A stretch of 64,000 nucleotides of DNA, from positions 1-64,000 of the forward strand of contig JAKSPJ010000010.1 of the NCBI GenBank assembly GCA_024404915.1. Reading direction: 5' to 3'. The notes below the pieces were generated by a model. That model did not search any database, was not told where the DNA came from, and saw only the letters and a list, made by a program, of their open reading frames with translations. Both the position numbers and the translations under genes were made by a program. Below are positions 1-7,020 of this stretch, piece by piece (position 1 is the stretch's first letter; every line of letters begins with the position of its first letter). This DNA is from Oscillospiraceae bacterium. GTDB taxonomy: Bacteria > Bacillota > Clostridia > Oscillospirales > Ruminococcaceae.

Positions 1-2
1 CT

Positions 3-930
3 GAAAATGGTTATACTCCTGACGAGCCGATTACAATTACTCTTGAAGAAGGTCCGTATATGATTAAGGGTTCAAACGGAACTCCTGACAGATATATGTC
101 ATTCATATACTTTGATGGCGCAGATACAGAACGCTACATGGATGTATTTAAGTCATCAGGCGGAACTTGGTATGGTTATGAGAGCCAGTACAAGCATCTT
201 CTTGCAAGTGTAAAGGAACCTATTGTTGAGTTACCTGATTTACCTGTTGAAGATGTGCCTGAAAGCGAAAGATACTATACAGAGAAGCACGATACTGTTG
301 ACAAGCACGTTGAGTTTGAAATCAACACAGAATCCATTTCAGCTGATGAGCTTGAAGCTATGGGCTATACCATTTCTGAGGACAGAAAAACAGCTTCAAG
401 AGATACAACTCTTGCAAAAATCACTTATACATTCGACAAGATACCTGCAACTTTAGATGAGCTCAAAAAGTTCAGCCTGAAATCAAATGTCGAAGGCGAT
501 TTCGATTATGGTATGTTTGCACCAATGGCTGCAACAATTCTTGCAATTCATACATACGGAACTGATAAGGAAGAAGCATTCAAGATGCTTGAATACATCT
601 ATGGTCCTAATCAGACATTCAGCAACTTTGACAAACAGTTCGTTCAGACTCAGTTCATGACCAAAGAAAATGAAGTGCTCCAGAATTGCTATTTTGGCGG
701 TGCTTCGCCTGAAAATGGTTATACTCCTGACGAGCCGATTACAATTACTCTTGAAGAAGGTCCGTATATGATTAAGGGTTCAAACGGAACTCCTGACAGA
801 TATATGTCATTCATATACTTTGATGGCGCAGACACAGAACGCTACATGGATGTATTTAAGTCATCAGGCGGCACCTGGTATGGTTATGAGAGCCAGTACA
901 AGCATCTTCTTGCTGGCGTTAAAGAGCCAA
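3..930 (+). repeat. Near-identical tandem module repeat, period 708 bp
   Basis: Bases 1-222 recur at 709-930 with only a few third-position changes. The offset of 708 bp equals 236 codons, so the protein is built of in-frame tandem modules. The low divergence suggests recent duplication or gene conversion. More copies may lie upstream of the window. Confidence 0.9.
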
Positions 931-1316
931 CAGGTACAGCTCCTGAAACAACAACTACTACCACAACTACTGAGACAACAACTACTACCACAACAACCGT
1001 TACAACAACAGAAACCAGTGAAACCGGGACAACAACCACCACAAAAGTTACTACTACAACACCAACCACGGCTGAGGATAGTCTTGGCGACATTGACGGT
1101 AACGGCGATATCAGTGCAGATGACGCACAGATGGTTCTGCAGGAATATGTCAACATTCTGGCAAACAAGCCTAGAATGTTTACCACAGAACAATTTGCTG
1201 CCGCTGATATTAACGGCGACGGCGTGATTGGCTCTGACGATGCACAGTATATCCTGCAGTATTATGTGTTAAAGCTTGCAAATATTAAAGTCACATGGAG
1301 AGACTTAGTCAAATAA
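3..1316 (+). CDS. Secreted repeat protein with C-terminal dockerin (5' end outside window)
   Basis: The frame is open from base 3 with no start in view, so this is the last 437 codons of a larger gene. It holds one complete module of about 236 residues plus the tail of an earlier copy; bases 1-222 and 709-930 are nearly identical. The module (for example FDYGMFAPMAATILAIHTYG) is not one I can name. A Thr-rich linker follows, then a type I dockerin with two calcium-binding repeats (DIDGNGDISADDAQ and DINGDGVIGSDDAQ). Dockerins dock onto cohesins of scaffoldins, so the protein is inferred to be extracellular and cellulosome-borne. The ATG at 60 is internal, not the start. Confidence 0.9.
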   Translation, partial: ENGYTPDEPITITLEEGPYMIKGSNGTPDRYMSFIYFDGADTERYMDVFKSSGGTWYGYESQYKHLLASVKEPIVELPDLPVEDVPESERYYTEKHDTVDKHVEFEINTESISADELEAMGYTISEDRKTASRDTTLAKITYTFDKIPATLDELKKFSLKSNVEGDFDYGMFAPMAATILAIHTYGTDKEEAFKMLEYIYGPNQTFSNFDKQFVQTQFMTKENEVLQNCYFGGASPENGYTPDEPITITLEEGPYMIKGSNGTPDRYMSFIYFDGADTERYMDVFKSSGGTWYGYESQYKHLLAGVKEPTGTAPETTTTTTTTETTTTTTTTVTTTETSETGTTTTTKVTTTTPTTAEDSLGDIDGNGDISADDAQMVLQEYVNILANKPRMFTTEQFAAADINGDGVIGSDDAQYILQYYVLKLANIKVTWRDLVK

Positions 1317-1320
1317 AGTC

Positions 1321-1350
1321 AAAGAGCGATGCATTGCGCATCGCTCTTTT
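1321..1350 (+). terminator. Rho-independent terminator of the dockerin gene
   Basis: A 12-bp perfect stem (AAAGAGCGATGC with GCATCGCTCTTT) and a 5-base loop start 4 bases after the stop codon and run into a T-rich tract. Confidence 0.85.
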
Positions 1351-1433
1351 GTTGTATTCCACTGATAGCAAATTTGTATCATGGGCAGTATGTACATGTG
1401 TACCACTTCATCAGAAGCTGCAACTATTATAGT

Positions 1434-1740
1434 AGACGGAGTGATGATATTATCCGCATTCAGTACTTTTACAATCTGCGGTTTGCTGTATCCCTGGGCT
1501 CTCATTTCAAAAATTCTGCGAACATTCGGAGCTGTGTTTTCATCAATCACAGGTCTGCGCAGTTCATCTTCTCCTGCAAGATATCCGTATGCTGCAATCG
1601 AAGCTTAATATTTCCCCCTGCTTTGCTTTTGACTGCATAACTGCACGAATCTTTTGGGATGTGCTTGCTGCATGCCATTCATTAAACAGATTTTCAGTGG
1701 GCATCATGTCCATTGCAGTAAATACAGGTCTTTTTGCTAT
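1434..1740 (-). pseudogene. Remnant of a large serine recombinase, frameshifted
   Basis: Reading the minus strand from 1740, one frame gives PTENLFNEWHAASTSQKIRA followed by VMQSKAKQGE, the NLFNEWYARDTSKKIRA stretch at the end of the resolvase catalytic domain of large serine recombinases. A stop and frame change near 1605 follow, and a second frame continues with AAYGYLAGEDELRRPVIDEN and then ETAP-type text ending NADNIITPS, the start of the recombinase domain. The catalytic N-terminus and the zinc-ribbon C-terminus are missing. This is a dead integrase fragment, evidence that a mobile element once sat beside the dockerin gene. Confidence 0.75.
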
Positions 1741-1808
1741 TATTTTCCTCCTTTCCTTTTAGATATGATCATATCCGACGACACAAACCTGGAAATGTGA
1801 GCACCACG

Positions 1809-2516
1809 TTATCTCCTCATACCACTTGCGATATAACGACCGAGCTTTCGATTCACATTTGCTAGTATCTGTTCAATCTGCAAATCGCTGTAACCAATTT
1901 GTTCAGCAATGGCAAGCACTGATTTTCTATCCCATAGATACAAATACAAAATATCTCTTTCCGACTGTGCCAGCCTGTTCAGGCTTTCCTCAATTGCATT
2001 TCTGTCAAAAGGATAACTGATACCGGAATAGTCATAAACACGCCTTAGATACTCTGTTGACTGGAAGGAAGCAGATTCCAGTGCATCAAACACCTTATGA
2101 TAGACTACCTGATTGGGATAGTATTTGTACTCTGCAAATATGTCGATGCCTCTGCGGTAAAAATGCTCCAGAATCGCTGCAGCACAGCCTGCACTCCGGC
2201 TCTGGCCGTATTCACACTGACAGATGATATCTTTTCCGTCCCGATATGCTTTGTTGATGAAATCCGCAAGTTCTTTGACTTCGGGAAAGTAACTGTCATA
2301 GGTGTATCCCTTTTCGGGCAGATAATCAAGGTCGAGATCGTCCACTTCGCAGTAAAATACGGTATCGCATACGCCGCTGTAATCAACACAAGTACAGTCG
2401 CTGTCAATGTGTTTCAGTTCAGGATCGTAAAAGCTGATGACAGCGGTGTTGACAAGAAAAGAACCCTCTGAAATGATATTTACAATTGCTTCTCTTGAAT
2501 ATACGGATACTTTCAT
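1809..2516 (-). CDS. Protein-tyrosine-phosphatase-like domain fused to a sigma-region-4-like HTH
   Basis: A protein of 235 residues. Residues 100-108 (QCEYGQSRS) fit the CX5R phosphate-binding loop of Cys-dependent phosphatases, with Cys101 as nucleophile and Arg107; the preceding strand IICQC and the following helix fit that fold. Residues about 180-228 (SERDILYLYLW, then AIAEQIGYSDLQIEQIL) resemble the helix-turn-helix of sigma-70 region 4 and LuxR-type regulators. The start at 2516 is chosen because GGAGG lies 7 bases upstream; the upstream in-frame ATG at 2534 overlaps that site. Function is inferred: possibly a phosphate- or ligand-sensing DNA-binding protein. Phosphatase activity is not proven, since the general-acid Asp cannot be assigned. 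Confidence 0.7.
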   Translation of the reverse strand: MKVSVYSREAIVNIISEGSFLVNTAVISFYDPELKHIDSDCTCVDYSGVCDTVFYCEVDDLDLDYLPEKGYTYDSYFPEVKELADFINKAYRDGKDIICQCEYGQSRSAGCAAAILEHFYRRGIDIFAEYKYYPNQVVYHKVFDALESASFQSTEYLRRVYDYSGISYPFDRNAIEESLNRLAQSERDILYLYLWDRKSVLAIAEQIGYSDLQIEQILANVNRKLGRYIASGMRR

Positions 2517-2660
2517 CAAAATTCCTCCAATCATCCTACAAAAGTCCAGAATATTTTTCAGTGATAACTTGATCGTATAAACCGAGTGACCTATTCCATA
2601 GCATTCATATACTTGTATATAAGTCCTCCTATCTTATCGGACATTTCCCTTTCTGATATC

Positions 2661-2696
2661 ATTATATCATGTACAATGAGATAAAAACACCCTATA
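2661..2696 (-). promoter_or_regulatory. Promoter P1 of the phosphatase-HTH gene
   Basis: On the minus strand TATAGGG, two bases, then TTTTT (2683-2687), exactly 16 bases, then TATAAT (2661-2666). The same arrangement is found at 4890-4925 and, in part, at 3498-3524. Confidence 0.6.
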
Positions 2697-2731
2697 TCTG
2701 CAATAAGGATTAGGGATATGAGCAATAAAGA

Positions 2732-2775
2732 AAGACCTGTAGTTTTCACAGAGCTGACAGGTCTTTCTTTTCTAT
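2732..2775 (-). terminator. Hairpin terminator between 2516 and 2782 genes
   Basis: AAAGACCTGT pairs with ACAGGTCTTT across a 16-base loop. It lies just downstream of the 171-residue gene, and T/A tracts on both sides could serve either strand. Confidence 0.65.
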
Positions 2776-2781
2776 ATAAGT

Positions 2782-3297
2782 TTATTTCTCTAAGCTGCTA
2801 ATAAACTCATCTACAGTCTTAGTACACTTTTGATATGCAGGCGATTCCAAAACCGCAATGATCTGCTTAATTGTTTGTTTAGCTGTTTCCTCTGATGAAA
2901 AATCAGGAGTTACAGGCACTTTTAATTCTGAACCGTCTGGTGCCAGGAACGCTCCTTCTTTTGCATCAGGTTTAAAAACATACCCTTGTGACTCAAAGCT
3001 TTCTCTTGCCTTATGATATAGTTTTTCATGTCCTTTTTTGGTTTCCAGATGAATAAGAATATTAAGACTATCAGCTTTTGTCATGGGTACTCCATGTTTC
3101 CAGCTTAACTCAAAATGGAAACTGATATTACGCCATGATTCGTTTGAGATAATACTCCAAAATTCCTTTTTGCACTTTCCAAAAACCTGATCATTAGAGA
3201 AATAGTATTTTCCTTTTGATAATTCTTTAAGCTGATTTGCTACCCACATATCCTCATAATATCTTGTAGTTTCTTCAGATAAAAATGTAGTATTCAT
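2782..3297 (-). CDS. Uncharacterised protein, 171 aa
   Basis: I do not recognise this protein. It is a soluble alpha/beta sequence with no signal peptide or membrane segment. The middle (NISFHFELSWKHG, then NILIHLETKKGHEKLYHKA) reads as alternating strands and a helix, and the C-terminal 45 residues look helical. An excellent AGGAGGT site lies 8 bases before the ATG. The gene has its own promoter (3498-3524) that resembles those of the two neighbouring island genes, so it is probably expressed together with them. The long 200-base leader holds a second AGGAGG at about 3428 with no ATG after it. Confidence 0.7.
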   Translation of the reverse strand: MNTTFLSEETTRYYEDMWVANQLKELSKGKYYFSNDQVFGKCKKEFWSIISNESWRNISFHFELSWKHGVPMTKADSLNILIHLETKKGHEKLYHKARESFESQGYVFKPDAKEGAFLAPDGSELKVPVTPDFSSEETAKQTIKQIIAVLESPAYQKCTKTVDEFISSLEK

Positions 3298-3497
3298 GAT
3301 AATTACCTCCTAATGTAGTATTAAAAAACAATCTGCTCATTGCTTGCTAAGCACATCAGCAGTCTTGCATATTCGTGCAGTTCCAACCGAAATGATTATA
3401 GAAACTTTCTGTTCTATACGAGCACCTCCTGACAAAAATCGACATTCATATTGCACCTTGATTGCCTATTCGCCGTCATGCTTCCCTTTGTGATTCT

Positions 3498-3524
3498 ATT
3501 ATACCATAAGTGATGTACCAAAAA
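3498..3524 (-). promoter_or_regulatory. Promoter P3 of the 171-aa gene
   Basis: Minus strand: TTTTTGGTAC, then TATGG, then TATAAT; the T5 tract (3520-3524) is 16 bases from the -10 (3498-3503). The GGTAC extension is shared with promoter P2 at 4890-4925. The 200-base leader downstream contains an AGGAGG followed by an open 26-codon stretch that lacks a standard start codon. Confidence 0.6.
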
Positions 3525-3563
3525 GAGGCGGTGTCCACTGTGATTTCTATCATTTTGAACAGT

Positions 3564-3776
3564 TTATTTTAATGCTCTCCATTTGATAAAAGCAGAGCAT
3601 CCACCATTTGCCTGTCGGGTCTGCTGAAAACAGCCTGACTTTTGGTTCATGCATTTGCCTGTATTCATAGGGCTGCTGACTTCAAGTCTTGTCCCAAAAT
3701 GGTCGGAGATCCTCCGTTCCCCTGACCAACAGGAACAGGTTGCACAATATTTTGAATCACAAGTATACTGATACAT
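3564..3776 (-). CDS. Small Cys-rich protein, stand-alone copy of the island's Cys domain
   Basis: A protein of 70 residues, seven of them Cys. It aligns with the first 70 residues of the neighbouring 336-residue protein: YxKxCATC, WSGER, EVSSPM, TGxC, QANxxC and W-A at the end. Four Cys are conserved between the copies (11, 14, 42 and 60), which suggests a zinc ribbon or other metal-binding knuckle. An AGGAGGT site precedes the ATG. It lies 64 bases after the larger gene on the same strand, so the two are probably cotranscribed. The biochemical role is unknown. Confidence 0.75.
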   Translation of the reverse strand: MYQYTCDSKYCATCSCWSGERRISDHFGTRLEVSSPMNTGKCMNQKSGCFQQTRQANGGCSAFIKWRALK

Positions 3777-3839
3777 ATAATTACCTCCTGACTATAAACA
3801 GATAAATGTTTATCTGTTGTTCGCTTTTGCAGGTTTGTG

Positions 3840-4850
3840 TTACGCATCCTCCCATGCCATTTCCTGGATTTTCCATACAAGTTCTTCTCCGATTTCTTCG
3901 ATTTTTTGACAGCGCTCGGGAATTTCTATGGTAAACTGTTTTCCGGTTTCCATGCAATTAACGATGATTTGAATAGCGTCTCCCCGCAGCTCATGCTCAT
4001 ATTTTATACTGATTTTTCTGTTGTGAAGTTCAAGGAAACGTTCTTTAAACCTATAATGGAAATTTTTCCAACTTTCAATCCAACAGAAAGGATATCGTTC
4101 GATTGGAAGACCGTCCTCTGTTGTACGATATCCCATCAAGGCATTTTTGATCAGTTCATGTTCCTGTTCGCAATCGAATACATCGATTTTGATAATATTC
4201 GGTTCACACTCCATTTCCATAATGAGTCTGACGATTTTTTTCAATTCCTCTTCTTTCTGATGAATAACGGTTGAGTAATATCCGCAGATATTATAACCGA
4301 TATCATAATCGTAAGCTTCATAGTAAGCATAATCGTCATCATAATCGTCATAATAATAGTTATAACGATCGTTATCATAATCGTGCGATATCAGAGCAAC
4401 AGCAATATACTCATTCTCATCCCACTTGTCATCTGGATAAAAAAACACAGTAATTTCCCTGTGGCGCAGGCCTATGAAGCATTTTTTTGCGCTGACATGG
4501 CTTTTACCGGTTCTGCATGGCTCGTAAATCCAGCGATAATGCTCTACAAGCACTTCAGGGAGAGCTCGATATTCGACGTATTCGATGATATCATCATCAG
4601 CACGATACCATACCTTATCCCAATCAGGAACATCAGGATAATGTATCGCTTCCCATTCGGTAACAGCGTAGCATCTACTGTTTGCCTGCATAATCTTCAT
4701 TTTTTTCCTGCAGCTACCCGTAGCCATCGGACTGCTGACCTCGACAATTGTTTCAAAATTATCCGGTGAGCAGGAATCGCAAAGCTCTCTTTCACCTGAC
4801 CAGAAGGAACAGGTTGCACAATGCTTTGAATAATAAGAAAACTGATACAT
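3840..4850 (-). CDS. Cys-rich domain protein with Tyr/Asp-rich low-complexity segment, 336 aa
   Basis: Unrecognised protein. Residues 1-70 are the Cys-rich domain shared with the 70-residue neighbour (CATC at 11-14, further Cys at 24, 27, 47 and 60). Residues 157-187 are a striking run made almost only of Asp and Tyr (YNYYYDDYDDDYAYYEAYDY). Residues 195-336 look like an ordinary soluble alpha/beta domain ending in a helix. There is no signal peptide or membrane segment. The start at 4850 is chosen because AAGGAGG lies 8 bases upstream; an in-frame ATG at 4868 overlaps that site. The shared domain and tandem placement suggest duplication, with one copy truncated or the other extended. Confidence 0.7.
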   Translation of the reverse strand: MYQFSYYSKHCATCSFWSGERELCDSCSPDNFETIVEVSSPMATGSCRKKMKIMQANSRCYAVTEWEAIHYPDVPDWDKVWYRADDDIIEYVEYRALPEVLVEHYRWIYEPCRTGKSHVSAKKCFIGLRHREITVFFYPDDKWDENEYIAVALISHDYDNDRYNYYYDDYDDDYAYYEAYDYDIGYNICGYYSTVIHQKEEELKKIVRLIMEMECEPNIIKIDVFDCEQEHELIKNALMGYRTTEDGLPIERYPFCWIESWKNFHYRFKERFLELHNRKISIKYEHELRGDAIQIIVNCMETGKQFTIEIPERCQKIEEIGEELVWKIQEMAWEDA

Positions 4851-4889
4851 AATTATACCTCCTTGCAAACATCTTATCTCTATGAATGA

Positions 4890-4925
4890 ATTATAGCATA
4901 ATTAACGTACCAAAAATGCCCTATA
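4890..4925 (-). promoter_or_regulatory. Promoter P2 of the Cys-rich operon
   Basis: Minus strand: TATAGGG (4919-4925), two bases, TTTTT (4912-4916), GGTAC, and TATAAT (4890-4895) 16 bases after the T tract. It directly abuts the stop codon of the WYL regulator gene. Confidence 0.6.
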
Positions 4926-5984
4926 TTAAGTATCATACTTTTTCAAAGCATTTCTCAGGGTTTCAGCAATCCTTTCACGAAGATTTTGCGGTGAAATCAC
5001 CTCTACCGCATCTGCAAACTGTATCGCCCAGTGAAACATAGATTCTTCACTTGCATAAATGTACACCTTTATCAAATCGTCTGGTAGTTCTTCAGTGCGA
5101 AGCTTAGTGCCGAAGCTGTCTACAACATCATTTATCATGTATTTTCTACATTGAAATGAGATTTGAACAGGTTCTCCGCTCCAAAGATTCGGATGTGACT
5201 TGATATACTCTGAAAGTCTGACACCTGTTTCAAAGCCTTTCAACATACGGAGAGGATGTAATGGTGTATCAAGCTTCACACAGTCTTTTATACGGTCAAT
5301 TCTGAAATGCGTCAGATCATCATATTGGGAAAGATTACCTATCAGATAAGAATGACCATTTTTGGAAATAATCTGATACGGATTTACAATATACAGCTTC
5401 TTATTGCCATTACTGTCGAGCCGGTAAAGCAGCTTGCCGTCAATACTGAAGTCGCAATAGTGAAACGAAATCTGACGTTCATTTGCTATGGCACTGCTGA
5501 TATTTTCAAGTGTAAGAACTATTTGTTTATTTAAGACCTTGCCGTAAATGTCCATGTCAATTCTGGATATTCCTGAACGAAAATACTTACTTGAAAGTCC
5601 TTCAAGGCGTTGGATAAGACTAATACGGTCTTTTTGGGATAGTCCGTCCGTGAGCAGCACACTATCAATCAACAAACGTAGTTCTCCATTTTCAAACTCA
5701 TGAACATAATACCAGTCAGTTAATATCGTTTCTTCAACATTTTTTCTGTTTCTGACAATAGCATCATTATCAAAGTCACTGCCACGATATTTGATAGGAA
5801 ATCCGAATCCCATCAATTTTGAGAGATTTCGTCTTACCGTTTTACGGTCAACTTTCATTCCGTATTCTGATTCCATCAGATTCTGTATCTGCTGTTGTGA
5901 TAGCCTATGGTCTTCGTCGGTGTGCTTTCTCAGGATATCCAAAATATCGAGAATTATCATTTTCTTAGGCTGCATATCGGTCAT
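4926..5984 (-). CDS. WYL-domain transcriptional regulator
   Basis: A protein of 352 residues with the layout of DeoR/YafY-type WYL regulators. An N-terminal winged helix-turn-helix (about 8-70: LDILRKHTDEDHRLSQQQIQ, then DRKTVRRNLSKL) is followed by a helical linker and a WYL beta-barrel (about 165-255: ISFHYCDFSIDG, YIVNPYQIISKNGHSYLIG, HFRIDRIKD), then a C-terminal extension. WYL proteins bind nucleic acid or nucleotide ligands, and many control CRISPR-Cas, defence or DNA-damage genes. The start at 5984 has GAGG at good distance. Its placement at the head of the island makes it the likely local regulator; that is inference. Confidence 0.85.
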   Translation of the reverse strand: MTDMQPKKMIILDILDILRKHTDEDHRLSQQQIQNLMESEYGMKVDRKTVRRNLSKLMGFGFPIKYRGSDFDNDAIVRNRKNVEETILTDWYYVHEFENGELRLLIDSVLLTDGLSQKDRISLIQRLEGLSSKYFRSGISRIDMDIYGKVLNKQIVLTLENISSAIANERQISFHYCDFSIDGKLLYRLDSNGNKKLYIVNPYQIISKNGHSYLIGNLSQYDDLTHFRIDRIKDCVKLDTPLHPLRMLKGFETGVRLSEYIKSHPNLWSGEPVQISFQCRKYMINDVVDSFGTKLRTEELPDDLIKVYIYASEESMFHWAIQFADAVEVISPQNLRERIAETLRNALKKYDT

Positions 5985-5999
5985 AACCATTTACCTCGC

Positions 6000-6046
6000 A
6001 TTGTTGATATTATGTTTATTATACAACATTCATATAAAAAAAGCAA
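6000..6046 (-). promoter_or_regulatory. WYL gene promoter with possible operator
   Basis: Minus strand TTGCTT (6041-6046), 17 bases, TATAAT (6018-6023). A loose inverted repeat, TGTTG at 6002-6006 and CAACA at 6024-6028, brackets the -10 and could be an autoregulatory site. Confidence 0.5.
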
Positions 6047-6182
6047 GCTATATAAATGAAAAATATATGCAAGATGTTTTACACTTACTTCAGAAAAAAT
6101 AACATACCGGTAATTGGGATAAAAAATGCCGCCTATCGTTTAATAGACGACACAATCGGTTAAAAGTGTTTGGGAACTTTTA

Positions 6183-6244
6183 CTATCGAATATGACTGCT
6201 TGTTTCTTCCAGTCTATCGAATATGACTGCTTGTTTCTTCCAGT
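6183..6244. repeat. 31-bp perfect tandem duplication
   Basis: The unit beginning CTATCGAATATGACTGC is present twice without a spacer (6183-6213 and 6214-6244), followed by three bases of a third copy. It lies 55 bases from the lone CRISPR repeat. I see no other copy in the window. Confidence 0.9.
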
Positions 6245-6298
6245 CTACCATTTTAATGGGTAACAACGCAAGCCCGACGGGAAACGGAACGGCTAGCA

Positions 6299-6331
6299 AT
6301 TTCAATCCACACCCTCCGTGTGGAGGGTGAC
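6299..6331 (-). CRISPR. Orphan CRISPR repeat unit of type I-C form
   Basis: On the minus strand this 33-bp unit starts GTCACCCTCC, has the palindrome CACCCTCC/GGAGGGTG, and ends GTGGATTGAAAT, the hallmark 3' end of I-C repeats. Only one copy exists here and no cas gene is in the window. It is best read as the leftover of a deleted array, or as a solitary repeat. Confidence 0.7.
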
Positions 6332-6551
6332 ACGCCCGGTTATTGATAATAATTTATCATTTGTACCATATGCATACTATAAAGTCAATAGCAAAAGCAA
6401 AATCAGTTGCTGTTCAGTGTTGACTCAACAACCACCAAGCAACGATAATACGCTGAAATTTTATCGTCTTCTAAAGATAAAGTACAAGACTTCTAGGCTG
6501 TATTTGCAACAAAGCCTGCACCTTATTAAAATACACATTGAAAATGAGTGA

Positions 6552-6626
6552 AAATCTCACTTAATCATTGTCGATACCGTAAATCAAAACAATGGTGCTA
6601 TTGAATTCTACGAACAGGACAGTTGA
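6552..6626 (+). pseudogene. GNAT acetyltransferase 3' fragment
   Basis: One plus frame reads HLIIVDTVNQNNGAIEFYEQ and stops two residues later. The NxGAIxFYE motif is the acetyl-CoA-site helix close to the C-terminus of GNAT acetyltransferases. A stop in the same frame just upstream shows the rest of the gene is gone. The terminator at 6662 probably belonged to it. Confidence 0.55.
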
Positions 6627-6661
6627 TTTGTGGCTGATGTGCTGATGACAGCATTAATAAC

Positions 6662-6704
6662 AAACCTCTTACTACACTTGAATGTGTAATAAGAGGTTTC
6701 GTTT
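6662..6704 (+). terminator. Hairpin terminator after the GNAT fragment
   Basis: AAACCTCTTA pairs with TAAGAGGTTT, with an 18-base loop that itself has partial pairing, and is followed by cgtttt. Confidence 0.7.
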
Positions 6705-7020
6705 TATCAAAAGTATACCAGCTTATGAGATCGCCATGGTTAATGAAAATTCGCAGAATGAATGGGACAGAATGTATTTAAGTGAATTTTGATGGAGTAT
6801 CATCTCTATAGAAGATTCAGGTGATTAGAGATTAAATCGTATTTCTTTTAAAATCAAAGGGTATGCACTAATAAACGGAGTATCTGCCTTTTCATTTTCA
6901 TAAGCTACTGTGCATGTCTTAACTTAGTTGTTTGAAACCTTCTGTATAGACAGCAGTTTGAAGGTTCTCTGTTTTTTGTTATATACAAATATCATTAATG
7001 TCGAGATACTGACTTTTCCA
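6705..7020. other. Gene-poor stretch
   Basis: No convincing gene. A short open plus-strand stretch (6724-6793) without a start codon may be coding debris. A weak plus-oriented hairpin (AACCTTC/GAAGGTT, about 6936-6966) is followed by a T run. Together with 6031-6660 this gives nearly 1 kb of decayed sequence. Confidence 0.5.

Noticed and set aside
864..1227. Open frames on both strands through the Thr-rich linker
   Set aside because: They are shadows of the ACA/ACT repeat and contain only low-complexity residues; the dockerin frame explains the region.
3353..3432. Open 26-codon stretch after an AGGAGG in the leader of the 171-aa gene
   Set aside because: No ATG, GTG or TTG stands at suitable distance; only ATA would fit, so it is not called as a gene.
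6318..6551. 77-codon plus-strand ORF after the CRISPR repeat
   Set aside because: It begins inside the repeat, has no ribosome site and no recognisable motif.
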